From: Siphonodentalium dalli
Taxonomy: Eukaryota > Mollusca > Scaphopoda > Gadilida > Siphonodentaliidae
DNA: 64,000 nucleotides
NCBI GenBank assembly: GCA_032622095.1
Contig: CP136065.1
Coordinates: 40,489,503-40,553,502 of the forward strand
Direction: 5' to 3'
Made by a program: the position numbers and the translations under genes. Below, piece by piece: positions 48,088 to 59,555 of this stretch (position 1 is its first letter; each line of letters opens with the position of its first letter). Below the pieces are notes generated by a model. The model ran no database searches. It worked only from the letters and a program-made list of their open reading frames with translations, and was not told the DNA's origin.

Positions 48088-48673
48088 TGGGAGGCCCTTT
48101 TCACATTTATTATTTATTTGCGCTTAAGCGCAAATATTTGTGCTTAAGCGTAGTAAATCATTTACGCTTAAGCACAAATCATTTGCGCTTAAGCGCAAAT
48201 ATGTGTCTATCAATTTATTTGCGCTTAAGCGCAAATACCTAGCACTCCCTTACATCCCTCTGATGTGAATGATTGAGTCCATCTCATATTATATTATCAT
48301 GGGCCCATAAAGTTGAAGAAAAAAAATTCCATATGCATATCAGCATCTCTGTCCCTGGTGTCCCAAGAATTGGTGCCTCACTCCCAGAGCTCAAGTATGT
48401 TTTATTAAAGGGACATATCCTGCACAGATCTATACCATTTCCATGGTCATAAAACAGATCTTGGGGTTACTTGGGGATTGTTTCTCTCATATGGTGGGGA
48501 AATATAAACTTTAGTGATGTGTTTAGGCCTGTGCCATTTAAAATTAATTCAGGGGGGTTCAATGCATATTAATTTTTATTTGCGCTTTAGCGCAAATGTT
48601 AGAGGTTATTTGCGTTTAACCGCAAATATTTGAGCTTGAGCGTAAATAAATAATAAATGTGAAAAGGGCCTCC
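48088..48673. mobile_element. GGGAGGCCC-type CTTAAG foldback element B
   Basis: Same ends as A. The core is the reverse complement of A's core but lacks one of A's two internal repeats, making it about 250 bases shorter. Left arm palindromes are well preserved (48118-48235); the right arm is degraded. Confidence 0.8.
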
Positions 48674-49420
48674 AATACAGAAACCCTCCATAAACAACAA
48701 ACTCAATATCAGCAAAAATCGCAAAAAAAGAAAATAGGTGAATTTTGTGATAAAAATTTGGGAAAATTTGCTGAAATCATCAATTTATGGATATTCAATA
48801 ATTCATGGATGTGTATAAAAAAATGAAATTCATATGTCATACAAATATCATGCCTATTTTGTCAAACTCAATTTGCTGAATCCAGAACTGAAAACCGTAA
48901 TTCCCAGATTCGTTAAGTATTTTTCGAATTGTATGCCTTCAAATACGTGTTTGCCTCAATTTTGCAGAATTAATTATTGTAATATTGATGATTCAATGAC
49001 TCGAATGAGCCAAATACCATATCTTATGGTTAATAATTAAAAATACTACAGCAACTTGAAACTGGGCGGTTTTTTCAGTGTTTTAGTAATGTAATTACAA
49101 CATTAGATGGAAAAAAATATATTAATATGCGCATCTGTGATTAAGAAGAAAATTATATTCTAATATAAAATTATAACAATGGTAATTGGTATGGACTTGG
49201 CCAAAATTGCCTCCGAGTCTGACACAGAAGTTCGAACTGTGTGATGAAAACGTTCAGAATCGACAATCGAATCATGATTCATATATCTCGAAACAGCACA
49301 CAACTCTATGATATTATATACTTTTTCATTTAAGTGCAATAATGCCGTTTTAGCGTTTCTAAATTTCCAAAACTGTCGAAAATGTAAATTTGTAAAACGC
49401 AAGGTAACGTAACAAAAATG
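48674..49420. other. no gene seen
   Basis: AT-rich. Plus frame 48834-49040 and minus frame 49160-49402 have no recognised domain. Confidence 0.45.
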
Positions 49421-49429
49421 TACGCAAAG

Positions 49430-49700
49430 TAGTCATGTGCGTATATTGAGCATGACGCTTTCTCGTTTCTATGGTGTTATAACTTCCGGCGAGTCATGCG
49501 CAGAAGTATCGCCTAATCACGGATAGCAGCTATCCTCTACCGTAAGGTGATAGACATTTCAGGTGATGGTGTAATAGAGTTATCTCTCCTCGGTAGTGAC
49601 TGGTGCCAGGGAACTTAAATAACGGGAAGGTTCACTTCCCATTGGTTCTATTGTAATGCGTACCGCCGCAGCGCCCTCTTGTGGTCGGTAGGTTAAACCG
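49430..49700. promoter_or_regulatory. candidate promoter block with CTCF-like site
   Basis: Contains ACTTCCGGCG (ETS type, about 49483), CATGCGCAG (NRF1-like, about 49495), an inverted CCAAT (CCCATTGGTTC, about 49649) and CAGCGCCCTCTTGTGG at 49669-49684, which on the minus strand closely fits the CTCF core. It is locally less AT-rich than its surroundings. No adjacent coding exon was identified, so function is inference. Confidence 0.35.
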
Positions 49701-50505
49701 AGAAATGCGTCTATGGATACACTATAGAATTCTATAGAGTTGCTCATTTCTCCCGTCCAAAAATCATTTTAAAACAGCATTTAAACCAAATGTTCCCTAT
49801 TTTGTCGATATGTCCATAAACAATACGCATTGACCTACACTATATTGAACTTTCTGAGGAAAGTTACTACTAATGTCCAGTTAAAACGATGAAAAGCATC
49901 ACCCAAATTCGCTGTCAATCAGTCAATTTGTATACAACTGAACTTTTTTTGTTTGTATTTTTTTAGTACTATAATATATAACTACATGCGTATCTGAATT
50001 ATAATATATGGCATTGACCAGTCATTTATAGAACTTAAATCAAAATTTAGCCAAAATAGTTTTTTTTTTAATTTTATGAACCGGCCATAGGGACATATTA
50101 TAGGCCTACCAGTCAGTACCGGTACCACTACCATATTACCATTATTCATTACTAATAACTTTACTTGCAGTTCTACCATCCCAATTATCTTAAGTCCATT
50201 TACCAGGCTGGAAACTGGATAGATCAATCATGAACTAATATAATAGAGTATATATAACTAATATAGGCCTATTATTACTAGTAAGTCTATTATTAACCAA
50301 GTGCTACACTTCAAAGTCCAGCTGACACACTGGAAAACTTTTACATATCTCATGTCATTAAATTGACTCAAAAATAATTCCTCAAAATGATCTAGGTCTA
50401 GTCAGGCATTGCTCACAATGACACCATTTTAGATTATACAACATTTTATTCAATGCACATGTATGAAGATCAGAAAACCCAATTATTTTTAAGCATTTAT
50501 ATCTC
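49701..50505. other. no gene seen
   Basis: AT-rich DNA without recognised structure. The minus frame 49982-50227 lacks any domain. Confidence 0.45.
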
Positions 50506-50507
50506 AC

Positions 50508-50632
50508 TTACGCTTAAGCGTATTTCAAATATGTAGGAGGCGTAATTCATATTTAATATCTTATTAATATTACGCTTAAGTGTAATTCAGATTTCCATTA
50601 CACTTAAGCCTAATGGAATTTGGCATCCCACG
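50508..50632. mobile_element. short remnant of CTTAAG foldback family
   Basis: TTACGCTTAAGCGTA, ATTACGCTTAAGTGTAAT and ATTACACTTAAGCCTAAT followed by the family end AATTTGGCATCCCA at about 50619-50632. Here the palindromes use TACGCTTAAGCGTA instead of TGCGCTTAAGCGCA. Confidence 0.6.
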
Positions 50633-51187
50633 ATTCCCACCACACAATTATGGATTTATAGATTTACCGTACACTATAAGTGCAAATGAAATGCACTTCT
50701 TGACTTAACCATAATTAAATTAGATTAAGTTACCACCCCCGTGTATTTTTTTTATTTATATATTATTTTTATATAAAATAATATAATAAAATTTAAAACA
50801 AAATTCCCTGATTCCTGTGATGGAATCGCGCATGTTGATTGTCATTACTGAAAATTTGAATTTTGTCTCCCATAACTCCCATTTTGCATTTTGATAATTT
50901 TTTTTACTATGAATACATGTACCGGTGCAATAGCATTACATTAAATTAAATAAGTATATTGTAAATGATGAAATACTCCCAAATGACAGATGTCAATCTA
51001 CACTTATTAAGCATACCATTATTTGAAGGGTAATTAATGCCCAATATGTCATTATATGATATATATCAATGAATTTATAGTGAAAGACTAATAGTACATA
51101 CAGAAACTAGAACAAAATGCTATAAAAAAAAACTTGATCAATACATTTTTACAAATGTCAAATTAAGTGGATTCCAAGGACCCATGC
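50633..51187. other. no gene seen
   Basis: Very AT-rich DNA, nothing recognised. Confidence 0.5.
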
Positions 51188-51470
51188 TGGGAAGCCAAAT
51201 TGACATTTAATAAATAATTGAGCTTAAGCACAATAAGGAATCTTCTTATTGCGCTTAAGCGCAATAAGGAATATTCTTATTGCACTTAAGCGCAATTAGA
51301 TCTTCCCTTATTGCGCTTAAGCGCAATTAGCTCTTTTTGCGCTTAAGCGCAATAAGAATATTCCTTATTGCGCTTAAGCGCAATAAGACTATAAGAGATT
51401 CCTTGCGCAATAAGAGATTCCTTATTGCGCTTAAGCTCAATTATTTATTAAATGTCAATTTGGCTTCCCA
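51188..51470. mobile_element. CTTAAG-palindrome foldback element 3, core deleted
   Basis: TGGGAAGCCAAATTGACATT to its complement. It consists almost only of arms (about eight GCGCTTAAGCGC-type palindromes between ends) and lacks the core present in elements 1 and 2. CCATGC occurs at the left boundary and two bases beyond the right boundary. Confidence 0.8.
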
Positions 51471-52750
51471 TACCATGCATGCCATGATAGGGCAATCATT
51501 TAAAATATTTTACATATAATAAGAGAAATTGCTGCACAACAGATCAACAGTTAATCAACTTAATCATTAATGTGTCATATGAATTAATATGTTGTGCAAA
51601 TATCAAGGTGTGAGGGGATGAATATACTGACTGAGTTACAAGATATCAAATATGACATTTCCTATTAATGCGATGCCCATGTAACAATGACAAATTTGAC
51701 TAAGTTGACCATACCGGTAGGCTGTACTGCATGAAATAATCAACATATTTTTTTTGGGGGGGGGGGGGTGGGGACATGTTCTCCAGCTGAGAATATCACC
51801 ATATAATTTGACATGGCCTAATTTTCTGATTGGACAATTGAACACATAACTTTAGAAATGCTCTATTGCAACTGCATGCAGATAATATGAATTGTGCTGA
51901 TTTGGGGAACACTACCATGTAAAAGTGGAAGATTCAGGTTGAATAAATACAAATGGAGTGCCCATCTGAATTTGATGACATTTTTTTGAGGTACAAAAAT
52001 GTCTATAACTCAAACAATAATTAGCCTATTAACTAAACTGAAAAAAAAAGGTTTTCAGATTTGTGATCCCAATAGATGAGTTCTACAAATAAGATAAAAA
52101 GTGAAAGGACGAATTTGAAATTTCCATGTACTAAACCAATAGTCACAGTACCACATATGCAGGCACACTGCGCCCACACACACGCTGACACAGACTGCAG
52201 ACAAATTTAAAGACAACGTAAAAATGTAAACAAAAATAAAAGTTAAAAACATTCTTTAAAAGTTGCAACAAAACAAAAATAACAACTGTAGTACGCAAGG
52301 ATTGAATATAAACGACGTATTTTCTCAGTTATAAAAGTGGCTGGGTAGTTTTCCTTGCTTTTGTTTGAGAATGTTGACCAAAAACGATGTACCAGTATTT
52401 CCATTCAGTCGTATTCGTCGGAATTTGACACTGACAGACCGATTAAAATAAATCAGAATAAAGTCAACAACCGTTATTAAAATGAAATAAACGTAACAAT
52501 CACCAAGATTAATACTCGGTGAATATATAGATCACTTCAGTTTACCTCTACAGGCTCTAGGTGGCCGGTGAGTCATTTGATACAAAAAACATTCATTCGA
52601 TTTCTGTATTCCTCGTGTATTTACCATTTCAAATACGGCGCCTGTCCTACCAGGAGGATCGATAACTCTACCAAGACGATTACACAAATATGATTGGGTG
52701 AGCCATCCTGTTATTTATGATCCTTGCTGGTGCTGATTAATATGTGAGTA
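51471..52750. other. no gene seen; poly-G tract
   Basis: AT-rich, with a T8-G11 tract near 51749-51770. Frames on both strands are artefacts or unrecognised. Confidence 0.45.
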
Positions 52751-52871
52751 TTTGATATGTGATTATATGTACCTTCCATGTATGTAATATGTGATTATAT
52801 GTAACCTCCTATATATGAATAGGAATATTGTATTGTGTAATATGTTGATTGATAATGTATACGAGTCTCAC

Positions 52872-52921
52872 TCGGTGTGTCTTTGAAGGCAGAACTTCAT
52901 GATAAGATAAGATAAGATAAG
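52872..52921 (+). mobile_element. 3' end of a non-LTR retrotransposon, (GATAA) tail
   Basis: GGTGTGTCTTTGAAGGCAG is followed by four GATAA units (52901-52921). The same word in inverted orientation closes the minus-strand element at 53405-53961. The body upstream is not recognisable, so the copy is either heavily truncated or diverged. Confidence 0.55.
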
Positions 52922-53404
52922 ATTCGCCCTGTCCACCACACAATATCAAAATCACAGAAGCTAGATACACCACATGTGGCGTAATGACATATACCGGTAT
53001 GCGACAATCATAGGGGAACAGTTACACCGTGTGCGTAACGTAACTATCACAAGTATAACGTACTCTGATAACAACTTATCGCCAAATTCATGCTTCAAAC
53101 ATTTTAAACATGTCATCTTCGGCTTCTTTTATTTTATTTTCATGAAAATAAATAGTAATTGGGGTGATAAATATGTATATAACGACACATAGAATCAAAT
53201 TAGCCATTTTCCCGTGAAACTTAGGACAGGCAAGCCAGGTACAAAAATTGGTGAAATATGAGTACGAACATCAAAGTGTTCCCCTATCGTATTGCGATAA
53301 TTGCCAACCTTAACCTACATGTACATGTACCTGTACAGATTTTGTATTCAGACATCGACACTGCATATATGACACACCGGTATGCGATAATTATGGGGAA
53401 GATG

Positions 53405-53961
53405 GTTACCTGTTACCTGTTACCTATCTGGAGATTCTGCCTTCAAAGGCACACCGACGGTCTGTCGTGGTTATTCGTACAGTTGAATGATATTCATAAA
53501 AACCATCACCATTGTGTATATACATAACATGTGTATATGTACATTTAAGATTGGCAGCATGCCGGTATATCAGTTCTAAGAAAACTTCTGGATAAAATAT
53601 CAGTTAAAATCTGGGGGTGTCACTTCGTCTTCTTTGAAAACAGTTGAAGCTTATTATATCTCTCTCTATGTAGATTATATGTCAGTCTCCGTGAGTGGAA
53701 GTGTAAATCAGTAAGACCAGCTTTTGAAATATCGTTGGTAGCTGCACTGGGATCAATAATCAGCTGCAATAGATTTAGTTTCGAAAGGGCAGCGCTGCGT
53801 GCTCCATATAATGCATTACAGTTAATAAGGAAGTGTTCCAACGTCTCAGGTGCTTTTCGACAGAGCTGACACTCCGAATTGAGGTTGCTCATAAGTGAGT
53901 GTAAAGAAGAAGAAGTGTAAGTGTAAGTTCCGGTAAAATACAATATTGCCATCAATGCCAA
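53405..53961 (-). pseudogene. non-LTR retrotransposon C-terminus with zinc knuckle, 3' UTR and tail
   Basis: Minus frame 53620-53961 encodes a C-terminal fragment: the YFTGTYTYT segment is followed by CQLCRKAPETLEHFLINC, a CX2CX8HX4C motif typical of the region after the reverse transcriptase domain in CR1/Jockey-like elements. The reading frame ends at 53620. The 3' UTR runs to GGTGTGCCTTTGAAGGCAG (about 53437-53456), and three AGGTAAC units (53405-53425, minus sense) form the tail. The 5' part, including the polymerase active site, is missing, as expected of an incomplete reverse-transcription product. Confidence 0.75.
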
Positions 53962-54047
53962 GGTCGTTGGTACAGTAATAAGGCCAAATCCAACGCAGTG
54001 TGTTTTACGTTCTCAAGTTTTCACTAGTTGCTTTACAAAATATCGGC

Positions 54048-54143
54048 ATGGACTCGAACGAAAAGGTCGAAATACAGGAGAAAATCCGCATACAAGGAGA
54101 ACTTGTTCGGAACATGAAACAATCTAAGGCAGCTAAAGAGAAG
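54048..54143 (+). CDS. first exon with WHEP domain, histidyl-tRNA synthetase-like (partial)
   Basis: A 32-codon exon from ATG at 54048 to a possible splice donor AAG|GTGATG at 54144. It includes the peptide IRIQGELVRNMKQSKAAKEK, which fits the WHEP domain (pattern QG..VR.LK...A.K..) used by some aminoacyl-tRNA synthetases to bind RNA or partner subunits. An initiator Met followed within about ten residues by WHEP is the layout of cytosolic histidyl-tRNA synthetase; glycyl- or tryptophanyl-tRNA synthetase are alternatives. Without splicing the frame ends after four more codons. The donor is only moderate (GTGATG). It lies between two retrotransposon remnants. No following exon was found to the window end, so the gene would continue beyond 64 kb or be broken. 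Confidence 0.6.
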
Positions 54144-54289
54144 GTGATGCAATATTAATGTTCGGTTCTTTTTGAAAAAGCAATATTCATGATTATGTTT
54201 CCCATCAACATATTTCGTTGTGCAAAAACACAATACCATTACCACTACCAGCTGGATGATGCAACACCAGGAAGTGATATGATAATATA

Positions 54290-56015
54290 CAATATGTATA
54301 CAATATGATAATATGGCAGAGCATGTTCTAAGTAAGGTAAATGCAAAACTGAAATTTTTGTACAGAAAAGCTAACTATCTAAATGAAAAATGCAGAAAAC
54401 TTCTAATTATTAATTAATGCTCTTAGTCTTTCTGACTCTTAGTCTTATTCAATGTCATTTTGACTACTCAAGTGGTTTTGGCATAGTATGGGATTAGATA
54501 CGACAGCGCCCAATGTTTATGTTTTGAAGTGAGAGATAACTCTAAGATGTCCGTTATTTCGTTAAATATTACTTTTACGAAATAACGGGCATTTAAAGAT
54601 TTACACCACAAAGGCTCAAACTTCGCAAAACGTATAAGAAATGATAAACTCGATCAGGGTGGGTGGGCTTGGGGGAGGCGGATGGCACTGTACAGAAGTC
54701 AGCCCAAAAAACACCTGTCGTATTTAATCCCAGATATTGCCGTGGTTTTTGGTTATCTAGTCTAGTCTGACAGTAAAAACCAAAAAGCGTCTTCAAGCAT
54801 CTCAAAACAGACTTGTCAGATTTAATATCATGAAACTAGATCGCATGACTCATATTGGTTATAATGAATTTAAACATGTTAAATGGCTTCCACTAAGTTC
54901 CAGTGAGTGATACGGTAGACTTCAGAAAAATACTGATGGTACTAAAAATCTCGGAAAAGAAAGCTCCATCATATCTAGATAATAATTTTATATTATAGCT
55001 AGTACTCATTGTACATATGTAACTCGATCAGGGACCCTGAAATACTCATTACCCTCTGTAAAATCCAAGGGCATCCACAGTTTCTATTATACAGGAGCGA
55101 AACTGTGGAATGGTCTAGATAAAGTATACCATACTCGTGCCCCTTTTGATCTCAAACACTGGAAATTTTGCATTAAACAACACCTACTAGAGAAATTGAT
55201 GAAAAGAGAAGAAAATCCATTTGCCTTTTACTAGGAACAATCTATTTTATCATCTTTTAACTAGAATTTCCTCAATACAGCAGTTCAATTTATATTGTAA
55301 TGTACGATGTCGATGACAGTATTTGGCCAGTTGCATATATTGTTACTGCTGCCTGTATTTCGGGTTTCCATCTTTCGGTCATGGACAGACCAGTCCAAAG
55401 CCGGCCATACATGGCAGTGGTGCGTATATGCAGGTGGCGAAGGGCTGTTGAAGTTACATTACTTGCGTATTGACTTATTTTATTAGCTTTTCCTCTCCAT
55501 ATACTAGTAAGTCTCGTTCTGAAATGGCTTTTATTTAATTTATATTTTAAATACTTTTATACATTGTGCTCCGAAGTTTCGAACTTCACTCACTGCCCAT
55601 GTGCCGAAAGCCACCAGGGACCGCAATGGAATTAAGTTCTCATTTAGAGAACTTTTTGCGTTATCCCTGATGGTCTCAGGTCACATGAGTATTTCTATTT
55701 TTATACAGATTTCTGCCACATAATTTACCTTATATTCTGACGGCAACCTCTATAAAATAAAATGAATTAATTCTTGAGAAAATTGATATATCCTCTTACG
55801 GTATATATCAATTATTTACACAGTCTGAACTCTAACTGTCTCATCAGAACCCAACATATAACATATTTATATTTAATATAAACTATTATAATTATAATAT
55901 GTAAATACTGTTGTGTATTATATTGATTCAACTTGTAAACATACCCATAAATATATTCATGTACACATGTATAACCTGAACTATCAAAATAAAATCTAAT
56001 CTAATCTAATCTAAG
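54290..56015 (+). pseudogene. non-LTR retrotransposon (CR1/L2-like) 3' part with insertion and tail
   Basis: Reverse transcriptase C-terminal region: VNAKLKFLYRKANYLN and KCRKLL (54313-54410), then an interruption of about 345 bases, then KKRLQASQNRLVRFNIMKLD (from about 54771), THIGYNEFKHVKWLP, and after further shifts FYYTGAKLWNGLDKV and a C-terminus ending at the stop 55232-55234. The GAKLWNGL word is typical of CR1/L2-type C-termini. An untranslated region follows to an (ATCTA)n tail at 55993-56015, the usual short tandem end of this class. The active-site YADD region is absent. The interruption contains a CGTTATTTCGT...ACGAAATAACG hairpin (54550-54590). Confidence 0.75.
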
Positions 56016-56251
56016 CAGCATTCAAAATTGGGATATAATTCCCACGCCAACATGCTGCCGTGGGTACATCACTCAGTGTCCTATAGATATATATAATTGC
56101 TCTCCATTTTATCACATCTCTCCGCTGTCGCAAGTAGGCATATAGGTAATGCCACATCTTCCGACCGATGAATAACTTCCAAAACCCCACTGATAACACT
56201 ATCATGGCTGTGTTCAACTTAAATTGAAAACATTTAAATGTGTCAAACAGG

Positions 56252-57784
56252 TTTGACACAGGTGCCAAATGAGCTAAATAGCTCATTTGTTGTTGTTGTT
56301 TTCTGTAAATCACTCTAACGTTGATTTAAAGTCTCTGGTGCTGTAATGATTTGCTTGACCCTTGGTACGTTAAACACTTGATGCTGTCCTCGGTGCTTCA
56401 TATAAAGTTAAACTGCAATATAATTAATAACTGTTGGCTTTTGGTTCAGTTTTAACCAAGTAATATCAAGAAATGATATTAAAACAGATTAGTTTCAGGA
56501 AAAGTAGGCTACTGTGGAAATTAGGATATGGTTCACAAGATGTAAGAACACCCATGATTAGATTGACTCCTTCAAGGACTCTGCAACAGTGGTTTCGAAA
56601 TAGAAGGAGCCATATAAAGGCTGTCCAGAACTTCTTCAGTTTATATTATGCAGCAGCATTATTTCATTTATGAACACTGAAAACATACTGACACAGAGTT
56701 ATTGAAGTTCAGGAAAAGAACTGTATAGTATAAAATTAGAAAGTGGGGTAAATAGATGCGGACACACCCCTGTTCATATGATTCCTTCATCGAAAGTACG
56801 AAAGTGGTTTGAAAGCATAGGGAATCCCACAAAGGCTGTCCGGCTCATTTGAGCTCACATAGGTAAATCAAGCTAAATTTTTAATGTGATATAAGTTCAT
56901 TTCCTCAGTTCAACACATGCATTAAATTATCGCATTGCGAATTTATATTCATTAGTTAGACCCCACGTCAAGCTTCATAGAAACCCCTTCCATACAAGTA
57001 ATTAAAACAGGAGTGGCGCGACCAAAGGTAATTTGATTAACACTTTTAGGAGAATGATTAAACTTCTTTTTGAACTTACTAATTGTGTTTATAAAACTGC
57101 CGCTTCTGCATATTAATTTACCTGGAATATATTTCTGAAGGTTAAGGACACAATGTTACAATGTCTTGTTTGACTGGATAAACCATTGGCATCGATTTAC
57201 AAGAAATCGTTTGCTGAACGTATACTGTTCTGCCATTAAGAGAAGAAATACGGAAGCGCGAGTGGTCAGTACATTCATATTTAACGCATTGTTTACTGTA
57301 TCTTCTATTGTATCGATGTGGTAAAAGCGTGTGGCTTTCTGTATCAGTGAAATTCAATTATAATCATGCTTGTAAACACATAGATGGAGCCTGTTTTGAG
57401 CAGCCAATCAGAACGTTTGTTTCATTTTATCTTAGGATAAGCTTAGAGAAAGTGGAGCGAATCTGATACAGCTCGATTTGCCGACTGAAAAGTCAATTTA
57501 AAACTATTTTCTCTCACGAATTTTAATGAAAACATATGGATAAAATCCTTAAGCAAATGTCACGTAAAAGCTGTCAAGACTGTTGTGAGTAGATGAGCAC
57601 AAGATATTTTTGTGAAGCTCAATATTAGGTTGGTCCAGTAGAAATAAATTCGAAATGCGATAATTTGATGCACGCGTTGAACTGAGGAAATGGACTTAAA
57701 TCACATTAAAAATTTAGCTCAATTAACTACGTGAGCTCAAATGAGCTATTTAGCTCATTTGGCACCTGTGCCCGACCTGTCAAA
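56252..57784. mobile_element. 1.5-kb inverted-repeat element
   Basis: Ends CACAGGTGCCAAATGAGCTA continuing to AATAGCTCATTTG, inverted at 57740-57784. The right-hand 120 bases (AAATTTTTAATGTGAT, TTCCTCAGTTCAAC, ATTATCGCATT) also appear inverted internally at 56838-56950. Between 56473 and 56870 two diverged 190-base copies both encode a W-F...KAV-like peptide (TPSRTLQQWF / IPSSKVRKWF). This could be a decayed transposase, but I do not recognise the family. Confidence 0.6.
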
Positions 57785-57971
57785 GTCTCCCTCGAAATGA
57801 ATAGTACGGGTACATGCAACTGATAATGATACCATTGTCGTTCGTGGTAATATCCAATAGGTTAATGTTTAAAGTGGTCACGACTCATGGGAATTCTCAC
57901 AGTTAATTGTGTCTGTGGGGTTTCCATTTGTAATACACTGTGCGCGTGACATGCATTTTTTGTTTCTTATT

Positions 57972-58195
57972 GAGGCCCCCACCCCCACCCCCCATGGAAT
58001 ACGGAATACAACTTAACACAGATGGTGGAATACGGAATACCAGTTAACAGCCATATGGAATACATACAAATATATGAAAATTCCATTTTTTATAAGGTCG
58101 GCGTACGAATACATGTATTTTTGGAATACCGAATACCTCCTAACAGCATAACAGGGCATGGAATACGGCGTACGAAAAGAGGGGGTGGGGGCCTC
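57972..58195. mobile_element. 224-bp element with GAGGCCCCCACC ends
   Basis: Left GAGGCCCCCACCCCCACC, right GGGGGTGGGGGCCTC. Internal repeats of TGGAATACGGAATAC with variants. Frames on both strands are shadows. Confidence 0.65.
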
Positions 58196-58216
58196 CTTAT
58201 TATATGACATCTATTT

Positions 58217-58391
58217 ATGGAATGTGAATACGTCTGAACATGGTATTTCATCAAATATGATGCTTTTATGAAGTTTAATGATTAAAGCATCATGCTGTTT
58301 GTGATCAATATAAATAATTTATATAAAATAATAGAGAATTTTATTATCACAAAATCATTCATGAATTTCGTGTTTTGAATTTTGAAAATGC
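58217..58391. repeat. 175-bp repeat, copy 1
   Basis: Begins ATGGAATGTGAATACGTC and ends TTTTGAAAATGC. Identical by eye to 59597-59771. No inverted ends, no coding capacity. Confidence 0.9.
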
Positions 58392-58535
58392 TGACCGAGT
58401 CAGCTCACTTACTAGTAGGCCTAATAAAATAATACCTTAATCTTCTAGTTTCTATTAGTTTAAGTTACTGATTTTAACTATCACAGGAGTGAAATGATAA
58501 TAAATAATAATAATAAATATATACATAATAAAGAC

Positions 58536-58850
58536 CAGGATTGCAACTACTGCTAGGGGATTAGCGATATGACCTAATGATTTTTTATTTTTAATAAATG
58601 ACTCAAAATTCAAAAAGTTGAAATGAGAATTATAGATTGATGACTATGATCTTCAGAAACATTTTTATTTGGAATAGTACAACAATCTTCCCGTGATGTA
58701 CGTACATTTAACATTGCATCATTATTTGCCTATTTTTTTCTTTTTATATTCTGAGACTGATTTCAACTTTTTGAATTTTGAGTCATTTATTAAAAATTAA
58801 AAATCATTAGGTCATATCGCTAATCCCCTAGCAGTATGACAGCAATCCTG
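58536..58850. mobile_element. 315-bp MITE with 75-bp arms
   Basis: Outer ends CAGGATTGC / GCAATCCTG, then an almost perfect pair from CTGCTAGGGGATTAGCGATA through CTCAAAATTCAAAAAGTTGA. TA flanks the inner CTGCTAGG pair on both sides. Confidence 0.8.
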
Positions 58851-59555
58851 ACATGCGAGAAACTTGTGGTACATGTAGCTCCATGTGGGGTCCTCGCCCT
58901 GCAACTGTTTTGAGAGAGAAGTGGGTGAATCTTCGCCGATGGAATAAATTGGGCTAATAATTTCAGTCTGAAAACCCAAAATGTTATGTACATGTATACT
59001 GTACTAGTACCGGTAGGTCATTCTAAAATATATTTGTTAAATGTATTTGTTAAATACGTTTAAAACTTCTGAATTTTGTTGGAATAGTACTAAGGAATTT
59101 TAAAAGGTGAATTTATTTTATATCTTGTGAGTGTACATACTCTAAACGCATTGTTATACAGAAAATTGAAACAGGAAGTGATCGGAACTGACATCGCTAG
59201 AAGCTATGCCTTTGAGGCTGGTTAGTTACGTTGTGGTTAGTACCTGGTTATGTTATGCAAAAGAGCAGTATTGTAATCGTACCTGTCATGTTTTATACTG
59301 CAAAATATACTGTTCACTTTGTAATAGAGCGAGAGAGAAATGTGGGAGTAGCCGCACCGGACATCAAGGCATCTTACCACTGCCCACAAAGAATACTCAT
59401 CGGCCAGATATGTAATCAGCCTTCTATATTTACACTGCAGCTGCTAAAATATATTCCAATTACGTTATGCATCCGAAATATCTGCTGGGTCTTCCACAGT
59501 GAGTCTTTTAACATTAACGAGCACGTTTAACTCGGGATCCAAATTACGGTAGCAT
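58851..59555. other. no gene call; ETS-like word and unassigned frame
   Basis: Plus frames 59206-59415 and 59231-59530 lie just after an ACAGGAAGTGAT word (about 59169). The peptides have no domain I recognise, and the two overlapping registers cannot be told apart. Confidence 0.3.
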
